Source: Arthrobacter sp. MA-N2
Lineage (GTDB): Bacteria > Actinomycetota > Actinomycetes > Actinomycetales > Micrococcaceae
Length of the DNA stretch: 64,000 nt
Direction of reading: 5' to 3'
Assembly (NCBI RefSeq): GCF_000517125.1
Contig: NZ_KI912155.1
Coordinates: forward strand, 1,186,418 to 1,250,417
The first letter of the stretch is position 1; each line of letters begins with the position of its first letter. The translations under genes were made by a program, and so were the position numbers. The notes beneath the pieces were generated by a model. It ran no database searches and had not been told where the DNA came from. It was given only the letters and a program-made list of their open reading frames with translations. Positions 8,909 to 17,222 of the stretch are shown piece after piece.

Positions 8909-9055
8909 CTACGCGGGGGCGTCGTCGGTGTCCGGCCCCTCGGCGGGTTCCTGGCTGTGTAGCCCGGTCTCGTGAAGGACCCAGCCGTCGGTTTCCCCTT
9001 CGGCAGGCGCGTCACTGTGGTGCCGGACGTCGTTGGGCTCTGCTGCTTTGTTCAT
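8909..9055 (-). CDS. Small acidic protein of unknown function
   Basis: A 48-residue, hydrophilic, Asp/Glu/Pro-rich product starting at the ATG at 9055, which has GGGGAGT a few nucleotides upstream. A longer in-frame start at 9100 lacks a comparable site. There are no hydrophobic segments and no motif I recognise; it is probably disordered. The gene lies 26 nt upstream of the AlkD-like gene on the same strand and could share its transcript. The codon bias is like the neighbours, which supports a real gene, but the small size leaves doubt. Confidence 0.5.
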   Translation of the reverse strand: MNKAAEPNDVRHHSDAPAEGETDGWVLHETGLHSQEPAEGPDTDDAPA

Positions 9056-9188
9056 TCCGGATACTCCCCGTCCTTCGTTGGACTGTTCCCGTGAATGCAC
9101 TCAAGTCTACGCCGGGAAGGGGACATGTGGCCTAGGCTAGGCAAAGGAACTATCGCACGAATCCAACGGCTGAATGCAGAGGTGAAGA

Positions 9189-9992
9189 ATGGCCAGACGG
9201 CCCAACCCGGCAGTTAAGATTGCGCAGGAAACCGCCCACAACGCCATGTTCGACGCCAACGGCAAAGCCAAGCCCGGTGTCCACCACGTGCTGCTTCGCG
9301 CCGTCGACGTCCAGCGTCCCCTTGTCCTGGCGAACCTGCGTCGACTGCAGCGCAAACACCCGCAGGCCACGGCGGCACAGCTGGCCGCCAAGCTGGAGCG
9401 CGACTACCTCGCCGCCGTCACTGGTGGAGGGGCCGCCGTCGGGGCAACCGCCGTCGTGCCTGGCATCGGCACCGCAGCCTCGCTGGGCCTGTCCGCGGTG
9501 GCGACCATCGGCTTCCTGGAAGGAACGGCGCTTTATGCCGCTTCCCTGGCCGAGCTCCACGGCATCCGCCTGACCGATCCGGACCGTGCACGCACTATGG
9601 TCATGGCGATCATGCTCGGCGAGGAGGGCACCACCCTGTTGGGTGCGCTCAGTGGACAATCGCTCGGCAAGGGCAACGGCGTGACGCAGGCCTGGGGCAG
9701 AACCCTCGTCAGGAAGCTGCCTGGCGGAGGATTCGGCGTGGTTCGCGACGCGATCCAGCGCGCCTTCCTCAAGAAGTTGCTCAGGCGCCAAGGTGCTGCG
9801 TTCCTTGGCCGTGCCCTGCCTTTCGGCGTGGGGGCTGTGGTGGGTGGCGTCGGGAATCGCGTCATGGGGCGCGCAGTGGCCGCCTCGGCGCGGGAGGCAT
9901 TTGGTCCTATGCCGGACATCATTCCGGGCGAGCTGCTTCCAGCCGCCCGCCAGAACGCGCTGGAAGGCGGACATAGTGGATCTCAACGCTGA
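9189..9992 (+). CDS. Glycine/alanine-rich membrane-associated protein, possibly EcsC-like
   Basis: A 267-residue protein with two amphipathic glycine-rich hydrophobic stretches (about residues 77-120 and 205-230) separated by a basic segment (FLKKLLRRQG). The layout resembles EcsC-like proteins of unknown function, but I cannot confirm that. The ATG at 9189 has a GGTGAAGA purine run before it. Its 3' end overlaps the start of pxpA by 17 nt, so it may be co-transcribed with the 5-oxoprolinase genes without a functional link being evident. Confidence 0.6.
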   Translation: MARRPNPAVKIAQETAHNAMFDANGKAKPGVHHVLLRAVDVQRPLVLANLRRLQRKHPQATAAQLAAKLERDYLAAVTGGGAAVGATAVVPGIGTAASLGLSAVATIGFLEGTALYAASLAELHGIRLTDPDRARTMVMAIMLGEEGTTLLGALSGQSLGKGNGVTQAWGRTLVRKLPGGGFGVVRDAIQRAFLKKLLRRQGAAFLGRALPFGVGAVVGGVGNRVMGRAVAASAREAFGPMPDIIPGELLPAARQNALEGGHSGSQR

Positions 9993-10725
9993 TTCGGGGG
10001 AGTCGTTCGGCTCCTGGACCATGGGGAACGACGCGGCGATGTTCCGGATTGTCAGCAGCGCCAACGTCGCGTGCGGCTTTCACGCCGGGGACCCCGTCAC
10101 CATGCTGGACAGTTGCCGCGCGGCCTTTGAGCTCGACGTCCGGGTCGGCGCCCACGTGGGTTACCGGGACCTGCACGGCTTCGGGCGACGATCGATGGAC
10201 ATGTCCTTCGATGAGCTCTTCGGCGACGTCCTCTACCAGCTAGGTGCACTGGACGGAGTGGCTCATGCCGTGGGCGCATCCGTGGACTACGTGAAGCCGC
10301 ACGGTGCCCTCTACAACAGGATCGTCCACGACGTCGATCAGGCCGAAGCCGTAGTTGCGGCAATTCACGCCTACGATCCCGGGCTTCCCGTCCTTGGGCT
10401 GCCTGGTTCCGAGTTGCTGCGTCTTGCCGAAGAATCCGGTCACCCGGTGTTCCGGGAGGCTTTCGTCGATCGCGGCTATTTGCCGGACGGCACGCTGGTG
10501 CCGCGCTCGCAGGAAGGCGCCGTAGTGCACGACGCCGCGGCCGTCGTCGAGCGGGCCGTGCGCTTTGCCGTCCGGGGCGAGGTGCTGGCCGTGGACGGCA
10601 CCGTGGTGCAGGTCAAGCCCGACTCGCTGTGCATCCATGGCGATACCCCGGGCGCCGTCGATCTGGCCGCGGCGGTGCGCGCCGGCCTTGAGGAAGCCGG
10701 TGTGGAGATTGCATCCTTCGCCTGA
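9976..10725 (+). CDS. pxpA: 5-oxoprolinase subunit A (LamB/YcsF family)
   Basis: A 249-residue LamB/YcsF-family protein, a subunit of the ATP-dependent prokaryotic 5-oxoprolinase that opens pyroglutamate to glutamate. The N-terminal DLNADSGESFG, the SANVACGFHAGD block and the YVKPHGALYN motif are diagnostic. The start is a GTG at 9976 with GGAAGG 7-8 nt upstream, inside the preceding gene. Longer ATG-started readings of this frame lie inside the upstream gene and are not needed. pxpB and pxpC follow with overlaps, making a standard three-subunit operon. Confidence 0.93.
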   Translation: MDLNADSGESFGSWTMGNDAAMFRIVSSANVACGFHAGDPVTMLDSCRAAFELDVRVGAHVGYRDLHGFGRRSMDMSFDELFGDVLYQLGALDGVAHAVGASVDYVKPHGALYNRIVHDVDQAEAVVAAIHAYDPGLPVLGLPGSELLRLAEESGHPVFREAFVDRGYLPDGTLVPRSQEGAVVHDAAAVVERAVRFAVRGEVLAVDGTVVQVKPDSLCIHGDTPGAVDLAAAVRAGLEEAGVEIASFA

Positions 10726-11380
10726 CGTTGGTTCGCGTGACTCCGGCGCCCGGATTCTTTTGCCCTGCGGGGACAGCGCGTTCTTGGTGGAACTGCCCGA
10801 GCTGACTGCCGTCGTGGCTTACTACCGCGGGCTGACCGGGGCCGGCGCGTCGGGCGGCGTTTCAGCACCCCAGGGGATCATCGACGTCGTGCCCGCTGCC
10901 CGGACTGTTCTGGTCACCTTTGACCCGGGGACGATCCGCCCCACCGAAGTCCGCGACTGGCTGGAATCCGCCGAACCGGCACACGACGTCGTCAGTTCCG
11001 GGCGCGAAGTGACCATCGAGGTGTCCTATGGCGGCCCCGACCTTGCAGAAACGGCGCAGTTCCTCAGGATGAGCGAGGCGGACGTGGTCAAGCTCCACAC
11101 GAGCTCCGAATGGACGGCCGCGTTTTCCGGTTTTGCGCCTGGATTCGTATACCTGGTCACCAGCCACGAACGGCTCCGTGTCCCGCGACGCAACACTCCC
11201 CGGACAGCGGTGCCGGCTGGCTCTGTTGGGCTCGCGGGCGAGTTCACCGGCGTCTACCCGCGATCCTCGCCGGGCGGTTGGCAATTGATTGGAACCACGA
11301 CGGCGGCACTTTGGGACGCGTCCAAAGCCGAGCCCGCGCTGATCAGGCCGGGTGACCTGGTGCGCTTCGTGGAGCTCTGA
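10700..11380 (+). CDS. pxpB: 5-oxoprolinase subunit B (KipI-like)
   Basis: A 226-residue KipI/allophanate-hydrolase-subunit-1-type protein, partner of PxpA and PxpC in 5-oxoproline hydrolysis. Conserved features include LLPCGDSAFLVEL near the start, the FSGFAPGFVYL segment and the PRRNTPRTAVPAGSVGLAG block. I chose the GTG at 10700 because GAGGAA lies 5 nt before it; it overlaps pxpA by 26 nt. A TTG at 10709 is the alternative. The stop codon shares a base with the start of pxpC (TGATG). Confidence 0.92.
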   Translation: MWRLHPSPDVGSRDSGARILLPCGDSAFLVELPELTAVVAYYRGLTGAGASGGVSAPQGIIDVVPAARTVLVTFDPGTIRPTEVRDWLESAEPAHDVVSSGREVTIEVSYGGPDLAETAQFLRMSEADVVKLHTSSEWTAAFSGFAPGFVYLVTSHERLRVPRRNTPRTAVPAGSVGLAGEFTGVYPRSSPGGWQLIGTTTAALWDASKAEPALIRPGDLVRFVEL

Positions 11381-12279
11381 TGGGGATTGTGGTGCTGAAC
11401 CCAGGGCCGCTCACTTTGGTGGAAGACCTTGGCAGACAGGGCTGGGCATCATTGGGGCTGAGCCCTTCCGGTGCCCTGGACCGACAATCCCTGCGTCTTG
11501 CCAACTTGCTGGTAGGGAACCCCGCTGAGGCGGCTGGGCTTGAGATCCTGTTAGGCGGCCTGCGCTTGAGGTTCATCACCGCGTCGACCATTGCGGTGGC
11601 GGGCGCAGAGGGAATCGTGACACTCAACGGCGCCGGGATTCCGCTCAACCAATCCGTCCGGGTGGCCCCTGGTGCGGTGCTGGACTTCGGCGTTCCGCTG
11701 TTCGGACTGAGGTATTACCTGGGCGTGCAGGGCGGAATCGATGCGCCCCGGCTCCTCGGGTCCAGCAGTACGGACATGCTCTCCGGTGAAGGCCCTGCTC
11801 CGTTGAAATCGGGCGAGCAATTGGCGATTGGGCGTGTTTTCGTGGGCACCGGTTTGGTGTCGGGGCCTGGCGTTGATGGGGGCGCGCGGCCTGGCGCGGG
11901 CACGGGGCCTGCTATCCGCCGCGCCCCTGATCCCGGGCGAGCCATCACCGCCCGCGTGGACCGCGGCCCCCGATCAGACTGGTTCGACGATGATTCCTGG
12001 CGCCGGCTTGTGAGCCAGGAATGGACCCTGTCGCCTGATTCCAACAGGATTGGCGCCCGGCTGGTGGGCCGCCCGCTGACCCAGACCCGGAACGAGGAAC
12101 TGCCCAGCGAAGGCATGGTGCTCGGGGCGCTGCAAGTGCCGCCGTCGGGCCTCCCCACGATATTCCTGGCTGATCATCCCGTGACAGGTGGCTATCCGGT
12201 CATCGCGGTGGTCCGCCGCGCGGATCTGGACCTGCTGGGCCAGGCGCGCCCTGGCCAGCGGATCCGCTTCCTCGGCTGA
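11380..12279 (+). CDS. pxpC: 5-oxoprolinase subunit C (KipA-like, biotin-dependent carboxylase fold)
   Basis: A 299-residue KipA/allophanate-hydrolase-subunit-2-type protein completing the 5-oxoprolinase. Typical segments are GPLTLVEDLGRQGWASLGLSP at the start, LGGLRLRF, and the C-terminal DHPVTGGYPVIAVVRRADLD. It begins at the last base of the pxpB stop codon, so translation is coupled. A short low-complexity Gly/Arg/Pro insertion near residues 160-190 sets it apart from compact family members. The operon ends here, followed by an unusual palindrome array. Confidence 0.92.
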   Translation: MGIVVLNPGPLTLVEDLGRQGWASLGLSPSGALDRQSLRLANLLVGNPAEAAGLEILLGGLRLRFITASTIAVAGAEGIVTLNGAGIPLNQSVRVAPGAVLDFGVPLFGLRYYLGVQGGIDAPRLLGSSSTDMLSGEGPAPLKSGEQLAIGRVFVGTGLVSGPGVDGGARPGAGTGPAIRRAPDPGRAITARVDRGPRSDWFDDDSWRRLVSQEWTLSPDSNRIGARLVGRPLTQTRNEELPSEGMVLGALQVPPSGLPTIFLADHPVTGGYPVIAVVRRADLDLLGQARPGQRIRFLG

Positions 12280-12289
12280 GGTTCCGCTC

Positions 12290-12501
12290 CACCGGACATG
12301 CGCCTTCTTCGCTGCAAGGAGTGGACATGTCCCTTCTTCGCGCGCACACCGCGTGGGACATGTCCCTTGCTGGGTGTGAGCAGTGGACATATTGGGATTA
12401 TGTCCACTGCTTGCGGCAAGGGGTGAGCATGTCCATTTCCGGTTCTGGATGACCACGTGGGGCATGTCCCTCCGAGCTACTCAAAGGTGGGCATGTCCAT
12501 T
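12290..12501. repeat. Array of GGACATGTCC-like palindromes
   Basis: Between the convergent pxpC and DUF445 genes, the sequence G(A/G)CATGTCC or its half recurs at about 12294, 12323, 12355, 12384, 12399, 12427, 12461 and 12490, that is, every 28-34 bp over most of its length. The copies at 12323-12332 and 12355-12366 are perfect palindromes (GGACATGTCC, GGGACATGTCCC). Bases 12380-12391 and 12399-12410 are perfect 12-bp inverted arms around a 7-nt loop. The spacers differ from one another, so this is not a CRISPR array. No gene is apparent here. Confidence 0.75.
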
Positions 12502-12524
12502 GGTGCCGGTTGTGCGGGGGGGAG

Positions 12525-13886
12525 TCAGCCGAACACCAAGTGCGCCACGGCGAAGATTGCCAGCCCTGCCAGCGACCCCACCACGGTTCCGTTGATGCGG
12601 ATGTATTGCAGGTCCTTGCCAACCTGGAGTTCGATTTTTTCCGAGGTTTCCTGGGCATCCCAGCGGGCAACGGTGTCCGTGATGACCCCGGCGATGTCGG
12701 AGCGGTACGTTTTGACGAGGTAGCCGGCAGCGTCGCCGATCCAAGCGTTCACCTTGCCTGCCAACTCGTCATCGTTGACAAGCCGGGTGCCGAAGTCCCG
12801 CATGGCGCTCTTGAAACGCTGAGTCAGCTCGCTGTCGGGATCGTCGACGGCGGTGAGCAGCGCGTTCTTGATGGTGCCCCACGTGCGGGAAGCCAGTTCG
12901 CGGACCTCGGGATCACCAAGGATCTGGGTCTTAATTCCCTCGGCCCGGGCAATCATTGCGGGATCGTGCTGAAGGTCCTGGGCGAGGTCCCCGAGATACG
13001 TGTCGATTGACTGGCGCACCTGGTGATCGGGGTCCCGCTGCACCGCCCGGACAAACTTGGCAATCTCGTTGTAGACCCTGTCGCCCACCAGGTCGTCCAC
13101 GAAGGACGGAACCCAGAGGGGAGAACGGTCGGACACGACCCGGTTCACCGTGGAGTGGTTCGCCTCCACCCAGTCGGCCGCGCGATCCACCAGGAGATCC
13201 ACAAGCTTGTGGTGGTGGCCTTCGGCGAAGAGCCGCTCGGCCATCCGTCCCACCGGTGGCCCCCACGGCGGTGCGAGCAAATGCTTGCGGACCATGCCCT
13301 CGATCACTGCTTGGATGTCGTCGTCGTTCAGCACCGTGAACGCACCTCGGATCAGCGCTGACCCTTCCTTTGCGACGCGCTCGGCGCCCGCGGCAGACCC
13401 GAGCCATTTTCCGGCTTTCCGGGCGACGTCAAGGCTCGCAAGCTTTTCCTGGACCACCTGTTCGGACAGGAAATTGGTCTCCACGAATTCCCCGAGCGAG
13501 GCGCCGATCTGGTCCTTGCGCCGCGGGATGATGGCTGTGTGAGGGATTTTCAGCCCCATGGGGTACTTGAACAGTGCGGTCACCGCGAACCAGTCGGCCA
13601 GCGCTCCCACCATGCCACCCTCTGCTGCGGCCCGCACGTATTCCAGCCACGGATACTGCTTTTGCAAGGCGAAAGCGGCGGTGAAAACTACCGCCATGAC
13701 GATCAGGAGTGCCAAGGCCACTGATTTCATCCGGCGCAGGGCAGCCGCCTTTTCGGCGTCACCGTTCCGCTGCCCGACGTCGGCCGCAACCGTGGAGGCC
13801 TTGCCGTAGCCTCCGTGCCGCGGAGCCCCTCCCGGGAGGCCACTGTCGCTGTCCGTCACCGTGGTTTGTTCAGAGTTCACCTGCAT
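12525..13886 (-). CDS. DUF445 family membrane protein
   Basis: A 453-residue protein of the DUF445 (YheB/YjiN-type) family. A Gly/Asp-rich N-terminal tail of about 50 residues precedes one membrane helix (about 54-74). Then comes the family signature GGMVGALADWFAVTALFKYP (90-109) and IPHTAIIPRRKDQIG (115-129), a long helical region and a second membrane helix at the extreme C-terminus (about 434-452). The function is unknown; family members are membrane-anchored helical proteins. It converges on pxpC across the palindrome array and diverges from the GDPD gene with 50 nt between starts. Confidence 0.88.
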   Translation of the reverse strand: MQVNSEQTTVTDSDSGLPGGAPRHGGYGKASTVAADVGQRNGDAEKAAALRRMKSVALALLIVMAVVFTAAFALQKQYPWLEYVRAAAEGGMVGALADWFAVTALFKYPMGLKIPHTAIIPRRKDQIGASLGEFVETNFLSEQVVQEKLASLDVARKAGKWLGSAAGAERVAKEGSALIRGAFTVLNDDDIQAVIEGMVRKHLLAPPWGPPVGRMAERLFAEGHHHKLVDLLVDRAADWVEANHSTVNRVVSDRSPLWVPSFVDDLVGDRVYNEIAKFVRAVQRDPDHQVRQSIDTYLGDLAQDLQHDPAMIARAEGIKTQILGDPEVRELASRTWGTIKNALLTAVDDPDSELTQRFKSAMRDFGTRLVNDDELAGKVNAWIGDAAGYLVKTYRSDIAGVITDTVARWDAQETSEKIELQVGKDLQYIRINGTVVGSLAGLAIFAVAHLVFG

Positions 13887-13936
13887 GTGCCCAGCGTAGC
13901 CCCGTGGCTGCCATGGGCGTGGGCTACCGTGTCTCC

Positions 13937-14860
13937 ATGAAGAATGACAAGCTCGCTCGCACAGAGTACAGCCCAGAGCAAAGCCCAGAGCAAAACCCCA
14001 GGCCTATGGTCTACGCCCACCGCGGAGCCAGTGCGGCATTCGCGGAGCACACGCGTGCCGCATACTTGAAGGCAATCGCCGACGGCGCCGACGGCGTCGA
14101 GGGCGATGTCCACCTGACCCGGGACCAGCACGTCGTCCTGCTTCACGACGCAAATCTGGACCGCACCTCGGACGGGACAGGTCCAGTGGCCGATAAGACA
14201 CTCGAGGAGCTGCGTCAGCTGGATTTCTCTTCTTGGAAGGGCGCCCGGATTCCAGAGCAATATGGCGCGAAATCGGACCAGTTCCTGACGCTCCCTGAGC
14301 TGTTGGAGATCCTGCGCGGTGCCGGTAGGGAGATCGGCTTGGCCATTGAACTCAAGCACCCCAGCCCTTACCAGCTCAAGCTCGAAGACCGTGTACTGGA
14401 GCTTCTGGGCAGCGAAGGCTGGAACGCGGAGACGTCCACGTTGGACAACGTCCGGGTTTCCTTCATGAGCTTCAGCCCGGATTCGGTCAAGCACCTGCTC
14501 CAGTCCGTTCCTGCGGAGCACATTTGCCAACTGGTGGACGACGTCACCGTGGAGGAAGTCCGCGATGAACTTGGACTGGGCGTCATCACCGGGGGAGCCG
14601 TGGCAAACCTCATGAAGGCAGCCCAGCAGGAGGGCGAACGGATCCTGGATGACTGTGAGGTTGGGCTCGCCGGCCCGGGTATCGACTACGTTCGCAAGCA
14701 TGCCCGCACCGTTCAGCGCTGGTTGGAATCCGGCCGGCGCTTCCGGGTGTGGACCGTCGATACGGAGAACGATGTTGCCCTGTGCCAAGGATTGGGCATT
14801 CACGAGATCACCACCAACAAGCCGGCCCAGGTCATCGCCCAGTTAGAGGTTCCCAACTAG
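13937..14860 (+). CDS. Glycerophosphodiester phosphodiesterase
   Basis: A 307-residue GDPD TIM-barrel enzyme that releases glycerol 3-phosphate from glycerophosphodiesters. YAHRGASAAFAEHT (residues 26-39) contains the catalytic His-Arg and the metal-binding region, EGD at 55-57 gives the paired acidic ligands, and LLHDANLDRTSDG (68-80) has the second catalytic His. There is no signal peptide, so it is probably cytoplasmic. A short SPEQSPEQNP repeat occupies the N-terminus. The last two codons and the stop lie inside a 66-bp palindromic repeat (14852-14917), so the C-terminus is set by that element. Confidence 0.9.
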   Translation: MKNDKLARTEYSPEQSPEQNPRPMVYAHRGASAAFAEHTRAAYLKAIADGADGVEGDVHLTRDQHVVLLHDANLDRTSDGTGPVADKTLEELRQLDFSSWKGARIPEQYGAKSDQFLTLPELLEILRGAGREIGLAIELKHPSPYQLKLEDRVLELLGSEGWNAETSTLDNVRVSFMSFSPDSVKHLLQSVPAEHICQLVDDVTVEEVRDELGLGVITGGAVANLMKAAQQEGERILDDCEVGLAGPGIDYVRKHARTVQRWLESGRRFRVWTVDTENDVALCQGLGIHEITTNKPAQVIAQLEVPN

Positions 14861-14917
14861 CTCGCAATTGTTGTCGTTCTGAGGCGTCATAACGACAACA
14901 ACTGCGAGTCAGTTGGG
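14852..14917. repeat. 66-bp palindromic intergenic repeat, copy 1
   Basis: An imperfect palindrome with 27-nt arms (14852-14878 and 14891-14917) differing at only a few positions around a 12-nt centre containing TGAGGCGTCA. It begins CCCAACTAGCTCGCA and ends TGCGAGTCAGTTGGG. The left arm includes the last two codons and the TAG stop of the upstream GDPD gene. The same 66-bp element recurs at 33838, 35756 and 38355. It would form a long RNA hairpin and may act as a transcript end or stabiliser. Confidence 0.9.
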
Positions 14918-14983
14918 CTGCGACGACGGCGTGACGCAACTCGCCGGTTACCGCGCCGGGCGGGCCTGTGGTTGCATGAAGAC

Positions 14984-15478
14984 ATGCCTTTTTCATGGTC
15001 CGCCCGGACAACCCAGACAATTTCCGCGGCGGCCATGGGTGCACTGTTGCTTGTCAGCGCCAAGAAGCACTTCCAGCAGCCAAAGTTCTTCACCTCGGTG
15101 GTCCCGGACTACCTTTGCCGTGAAGACGACGGGACCGGGTCCGTCGACCTCGAAAACAAACACAGCCCGACCAACCCGCGGAATAGCGCCTTGGCGGTCA
15201 TGTCGCGGGAGGAGTGGATCGCGCTGAGCGGGCTGCTCGAGGCGACTGCCGCCGTCGGGCTCTTGATTCCTGCCACGCGCAAGGCCGCAGCACGCGGCAC
15301 CGCATTGATGTTCACGGCATTCCTGGCCGGCCACGTGGATGCGCTCCGCCGCGCATACGGTGCTGGCGGAACCGCGTCCGAGCGGCGGATCCATACGTTG
15401 CGGCTCCCGTTGCAGCTGCCCCTGATCCTGTGGGCATGGAGCTTGGCCGGAGCGAAACACCCGTATGAAACTCCGTGA
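14984..15478 (+). CDS. DoxX-like membrane protein
   Basis: A 164-residue membrane protein with about four hydrophobic helices, interrupted by a soluble loop (about residues 30-70). The helical core EEWIALSGLLEATAAVGLLI is characteristic of DoxX/DoxD-like small membrane proteins. The ATG at 14984 is preferred to a TTG four codons earlier. It overlaps azlC by 14 nt, so it is probably co-transcribed. Its function in the cell is unknown. The low similarity to canonical DoxX leaves the family call moderate. Confidence 0.6.
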   Translation: MPFSWSARTTQTISAAAMGALLLVSAKKHFQQPKFFTSVVPDYLCREDDGTGSVDLENKHSPTNPRNSALAVMSREEWIALSGLLEATAAVGLLIPATRKAAARGTALMFTAFLAGHVDALRRAYGAGGTASERRIHTLRLPLQLPLILWAWSLAGAKHPYETP

Positions 15479-16211
15479 ATCCCCGGCTGTGAAGGTCGGC
15501 CTGTCCATCAGCATCGCAACAGGCCTCTACGGCATCTCGTTCGGGGCGTTGGCCTCGGCGTCCGGATTCACTTTCTGGCAGACCATGACCTTCAGCCTTT
15601 TCATGTTCAGTGGTGGCTCGCAATTCGCGTTCATTGGTGTGGTGGCCGGTGGCGGATCCGGGGTTGCCGCCATGACCGCTGCCGCCCTGCTGGGACTGCG
15701 CAACGGCATTTACGGAATGCAGATGAACGCGCTGTTACGCCCCAAAGGCTGGCTCAAATATCCTCAAGCCCACATCACCATCGACGAATCCACGGCCACC
15801 GCATCGGGCCAAAGCTCTCAGGATGAACGGCGCCGCGGCTTCTGGACAGCGGGTATCGGCATTTTCTTGCTGTGGAACATCTTCACGGCAGTGGGCGCCT
15901 TGGCTGGCGATGCTTTGGGCGATCCCAAGCAATGGGGGCTCGACGGGGCCGCAGTTGCGGCGTTCCTGGGTTTGCTGTGGCCGCGACTCAAGGGCCGGGA
16001 GCCCTGGGCGATTGCCGCAGCTGCTGCCTTGGCAACCGTCATTGCGGTACCGTTTGTCCCGGCCGGCGTCCCCATCCTCGTAGCTGCCGTAGTCGCCGGA
16101 GCCATCGGCTGGTTCAGTCACGGACGGAGCGATGAAGGCATGGAGCCCGACGTCGACCCTTACGCGCACGGCCAGGGTGGCCACGGGAGCCGGGAAAGTA
16201 GCGTCGAATGA
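15465..16211 (+). CDS. azlC: Branched-chain amino acid exporter large subunit AzlC
   Basis: A 248-residue multi-helix membrane protein of the AzlC family, which with AzlD exports branched-chain amino acids. The family segments GLYGISFGALASASGFTFWQ, FSGGSQFAFIGV and ALLGLRNGIYGM are clear, followed by about three more helices. The C-terminus is a hydrophilic, His/Gly-rich tail. The start overlaps the DoxX-like gene, and the stop overlaps azlD by 4 nt, giving coupled synthesis of both subunits. Confidence 0.92.
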   Translation: MKLRESPAVKVGLSISIATGLYGISFGALASASGFTFWQTMTFSLFMFSGGSQFAFIGVVAGGGSGVAAMTAAALLGLRNGIYGMQMNALLRPKGWLKYPQAHITIDESTATASGQSSQDERRRGFWTAGIGIFLLWNIFTAVGALAGDALGDPKQWGLDGAAVAAFLGLLWPRLKGREPWAIAAAAALATVIAVPFVPAGVPILVAAVVAGAIGWFSHGRSDEGMEPDVDPYAHGQGGHGSRESSVE

Positions 16212-16519
16212 ACCTCTGGCTTTGGATCCTTGTCGCCTGTGGACTTGCGTACTTCACCAAGCTTTCGGGCTATTTCGTGCCCGCGAAGCTGCTGCGGAGT
16301 CCCCGGATGATGCGCGTGGCCGGCACCATGACCATCGGCCTGCTGGCATCCCTGACCGTGGTCAACGCGGTGGCGTCGGGGCAGGCCCTCGCCTTCGACG
16401 CCCGCCTCGGAGCACTGGCTGCGGGGGCCATCGCCTTGTGGCTGCGGGCACCTTTCCTCGTAGTGGTCATCGTCGGATCAGCGGCGGCCGCTTGCCTTCG
16501 CCTGCTTGGTTGGCACTGA
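16208..16519 (+). CDS. azlD: Branched-chain amino acid exporter small subunit AzlD
   Basis: A 103-residue AzlD-type protein with about four hydrophobic helices. It is the obligate small partner of AzlC and starts in the ATGA overlap with it. Length and position match the standard azlCD pair. It ends 12 nt from the convergent TetR gene with no obvious hairpin between them. Confidence 0.88.
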   Translation: MNLWLWILVACGLAYFTKLSGYFVPAKLLRSPRMMRVAGTMTIGLLASLTVVNAVASGQALAFDARLGALAAGAIALWLRAPFLVVVIVGSAAAACLRLLGWH

Positions 16520-16531
16520 CTGACAATCGAT

Positions 16532-17152
16532 CTACTCGAACGCCATCCCTGGGATGGGGGTTTGCTGCGGCAGGGGGCGCGACGGACGTTCGCTGCGGAT
16601 GGCGTCTTCAAGCAGGGCAACCGGCCGCTCCCATGCGCGGGATCCCTGCTCCATGGTGTCAACGGCACCGATCAGCATGGCAACAAGTCGCACCATGTCC
16701 TCGATCGAAATATCCTTGCGCAGCGAACCCTGGCCTTGGCCGCGCGTCAGCAGTTCAGCCATGGAGTCGATCAAGCCGCCGGTGATGCCAACCAGCAGCC
16801 CGCGGCGGCCGGCGACGGCGCCAAGCAGGTTCGCGTCTTCGCTGGCAACCTGCACCACGGCGTCGATCACGTTGATGAGCCCGACGGCGGCATCCATGCC
16901 CGCGAGGGACTCTTCCACGACCGGGTCCACATGGAGCCTGAGCTCCCGCGACAGTGCGGCGAGGACGAGTTGTTCTTTGTCAGCGAAGTTGCGGAACAGG
17001 GTAGCCGGGCCGACACCAGCGGTGGCCGCGATCGTTTGAAGCGGAACCTCGGGCCCCAGCTCGCGGAAGCACTGGCGTGCGGCTGTGATGATCTTGTCCA
17101 CATTGCGTGCAGCATCAGCCCTGAGGGGCTTGCGTTCTACGGGCCGGTCCAT
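16532..17152 (-). CDS. TetR-family transcriptional regulator
   Basis: A 206-residue TetR regulator starting at the ATG at 17152 (MDRPVERKPL). The open frame extends 118 codons further upstream but those are antisense to the divergent gene and not credible. The helix-turn-helix is PLQTIAATAGVGPATLFRNFADKEQLV (cited by its position, about residues 35-61), followed by a helical ligand domain. The spacer to the divergent thiamine-binding gene carries a 5-4-5 palindrome at 17183-17196. It might control that gene or itself. Confidence 0.88.
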   Translation of the reverse strand: MDRPVERKPLRADAARNVDKIITAARQCFRELGPEVPLQTIAATAGVGPATLFRNFADKEQLVLAALSRELRLHVDPVVEESLAGMDAAVGLINVIDAVVQVASEDANLLGAVAGRRGLLVGITGGLIDSMAELLTRGQGQGSLRKDISIEDMVRLVAMLIGAVDTMEQGSRAWERPVALLEDAIRSERPSRPLPQQTPIPGMAFE

Positions 17153-17182
17153 GCTGCTCACAGTAGCAACGGAGGGGCGTCC

Positions 17183-17196
17183 GTCACTTTTGTGAC
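17183..17196. promoter_or_regulatory. Candidate TetR operator
   Basis: Perfect inverted repeat GTCACTTTTGTGAC in the 70-bp space between the divergent TetR and thiamine-binding genes. TetR sites are commonly 14-20 bp palindromes in such divergent spacers. The assignment rests only on position and symmetry. Confidence 0.4.
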
Positions 17197-17222
17197 ATTC
17201 TTGCGCGTGAAAGACTGGTTTC

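Noticed and set aside
12290..12501. CRISPR array
   Set aside because: Repeat units are short, imperfect palindromes with unequal, partly repeat-like spacers, and there are no cas genes.
17153..17222. TPP riboswitch before the thiamine-binding protein gene
   Set aside because: The spacer is only 70 bp and lacks the conserved CUGAGA-type core; only a protein-operator-like palindrome is present.
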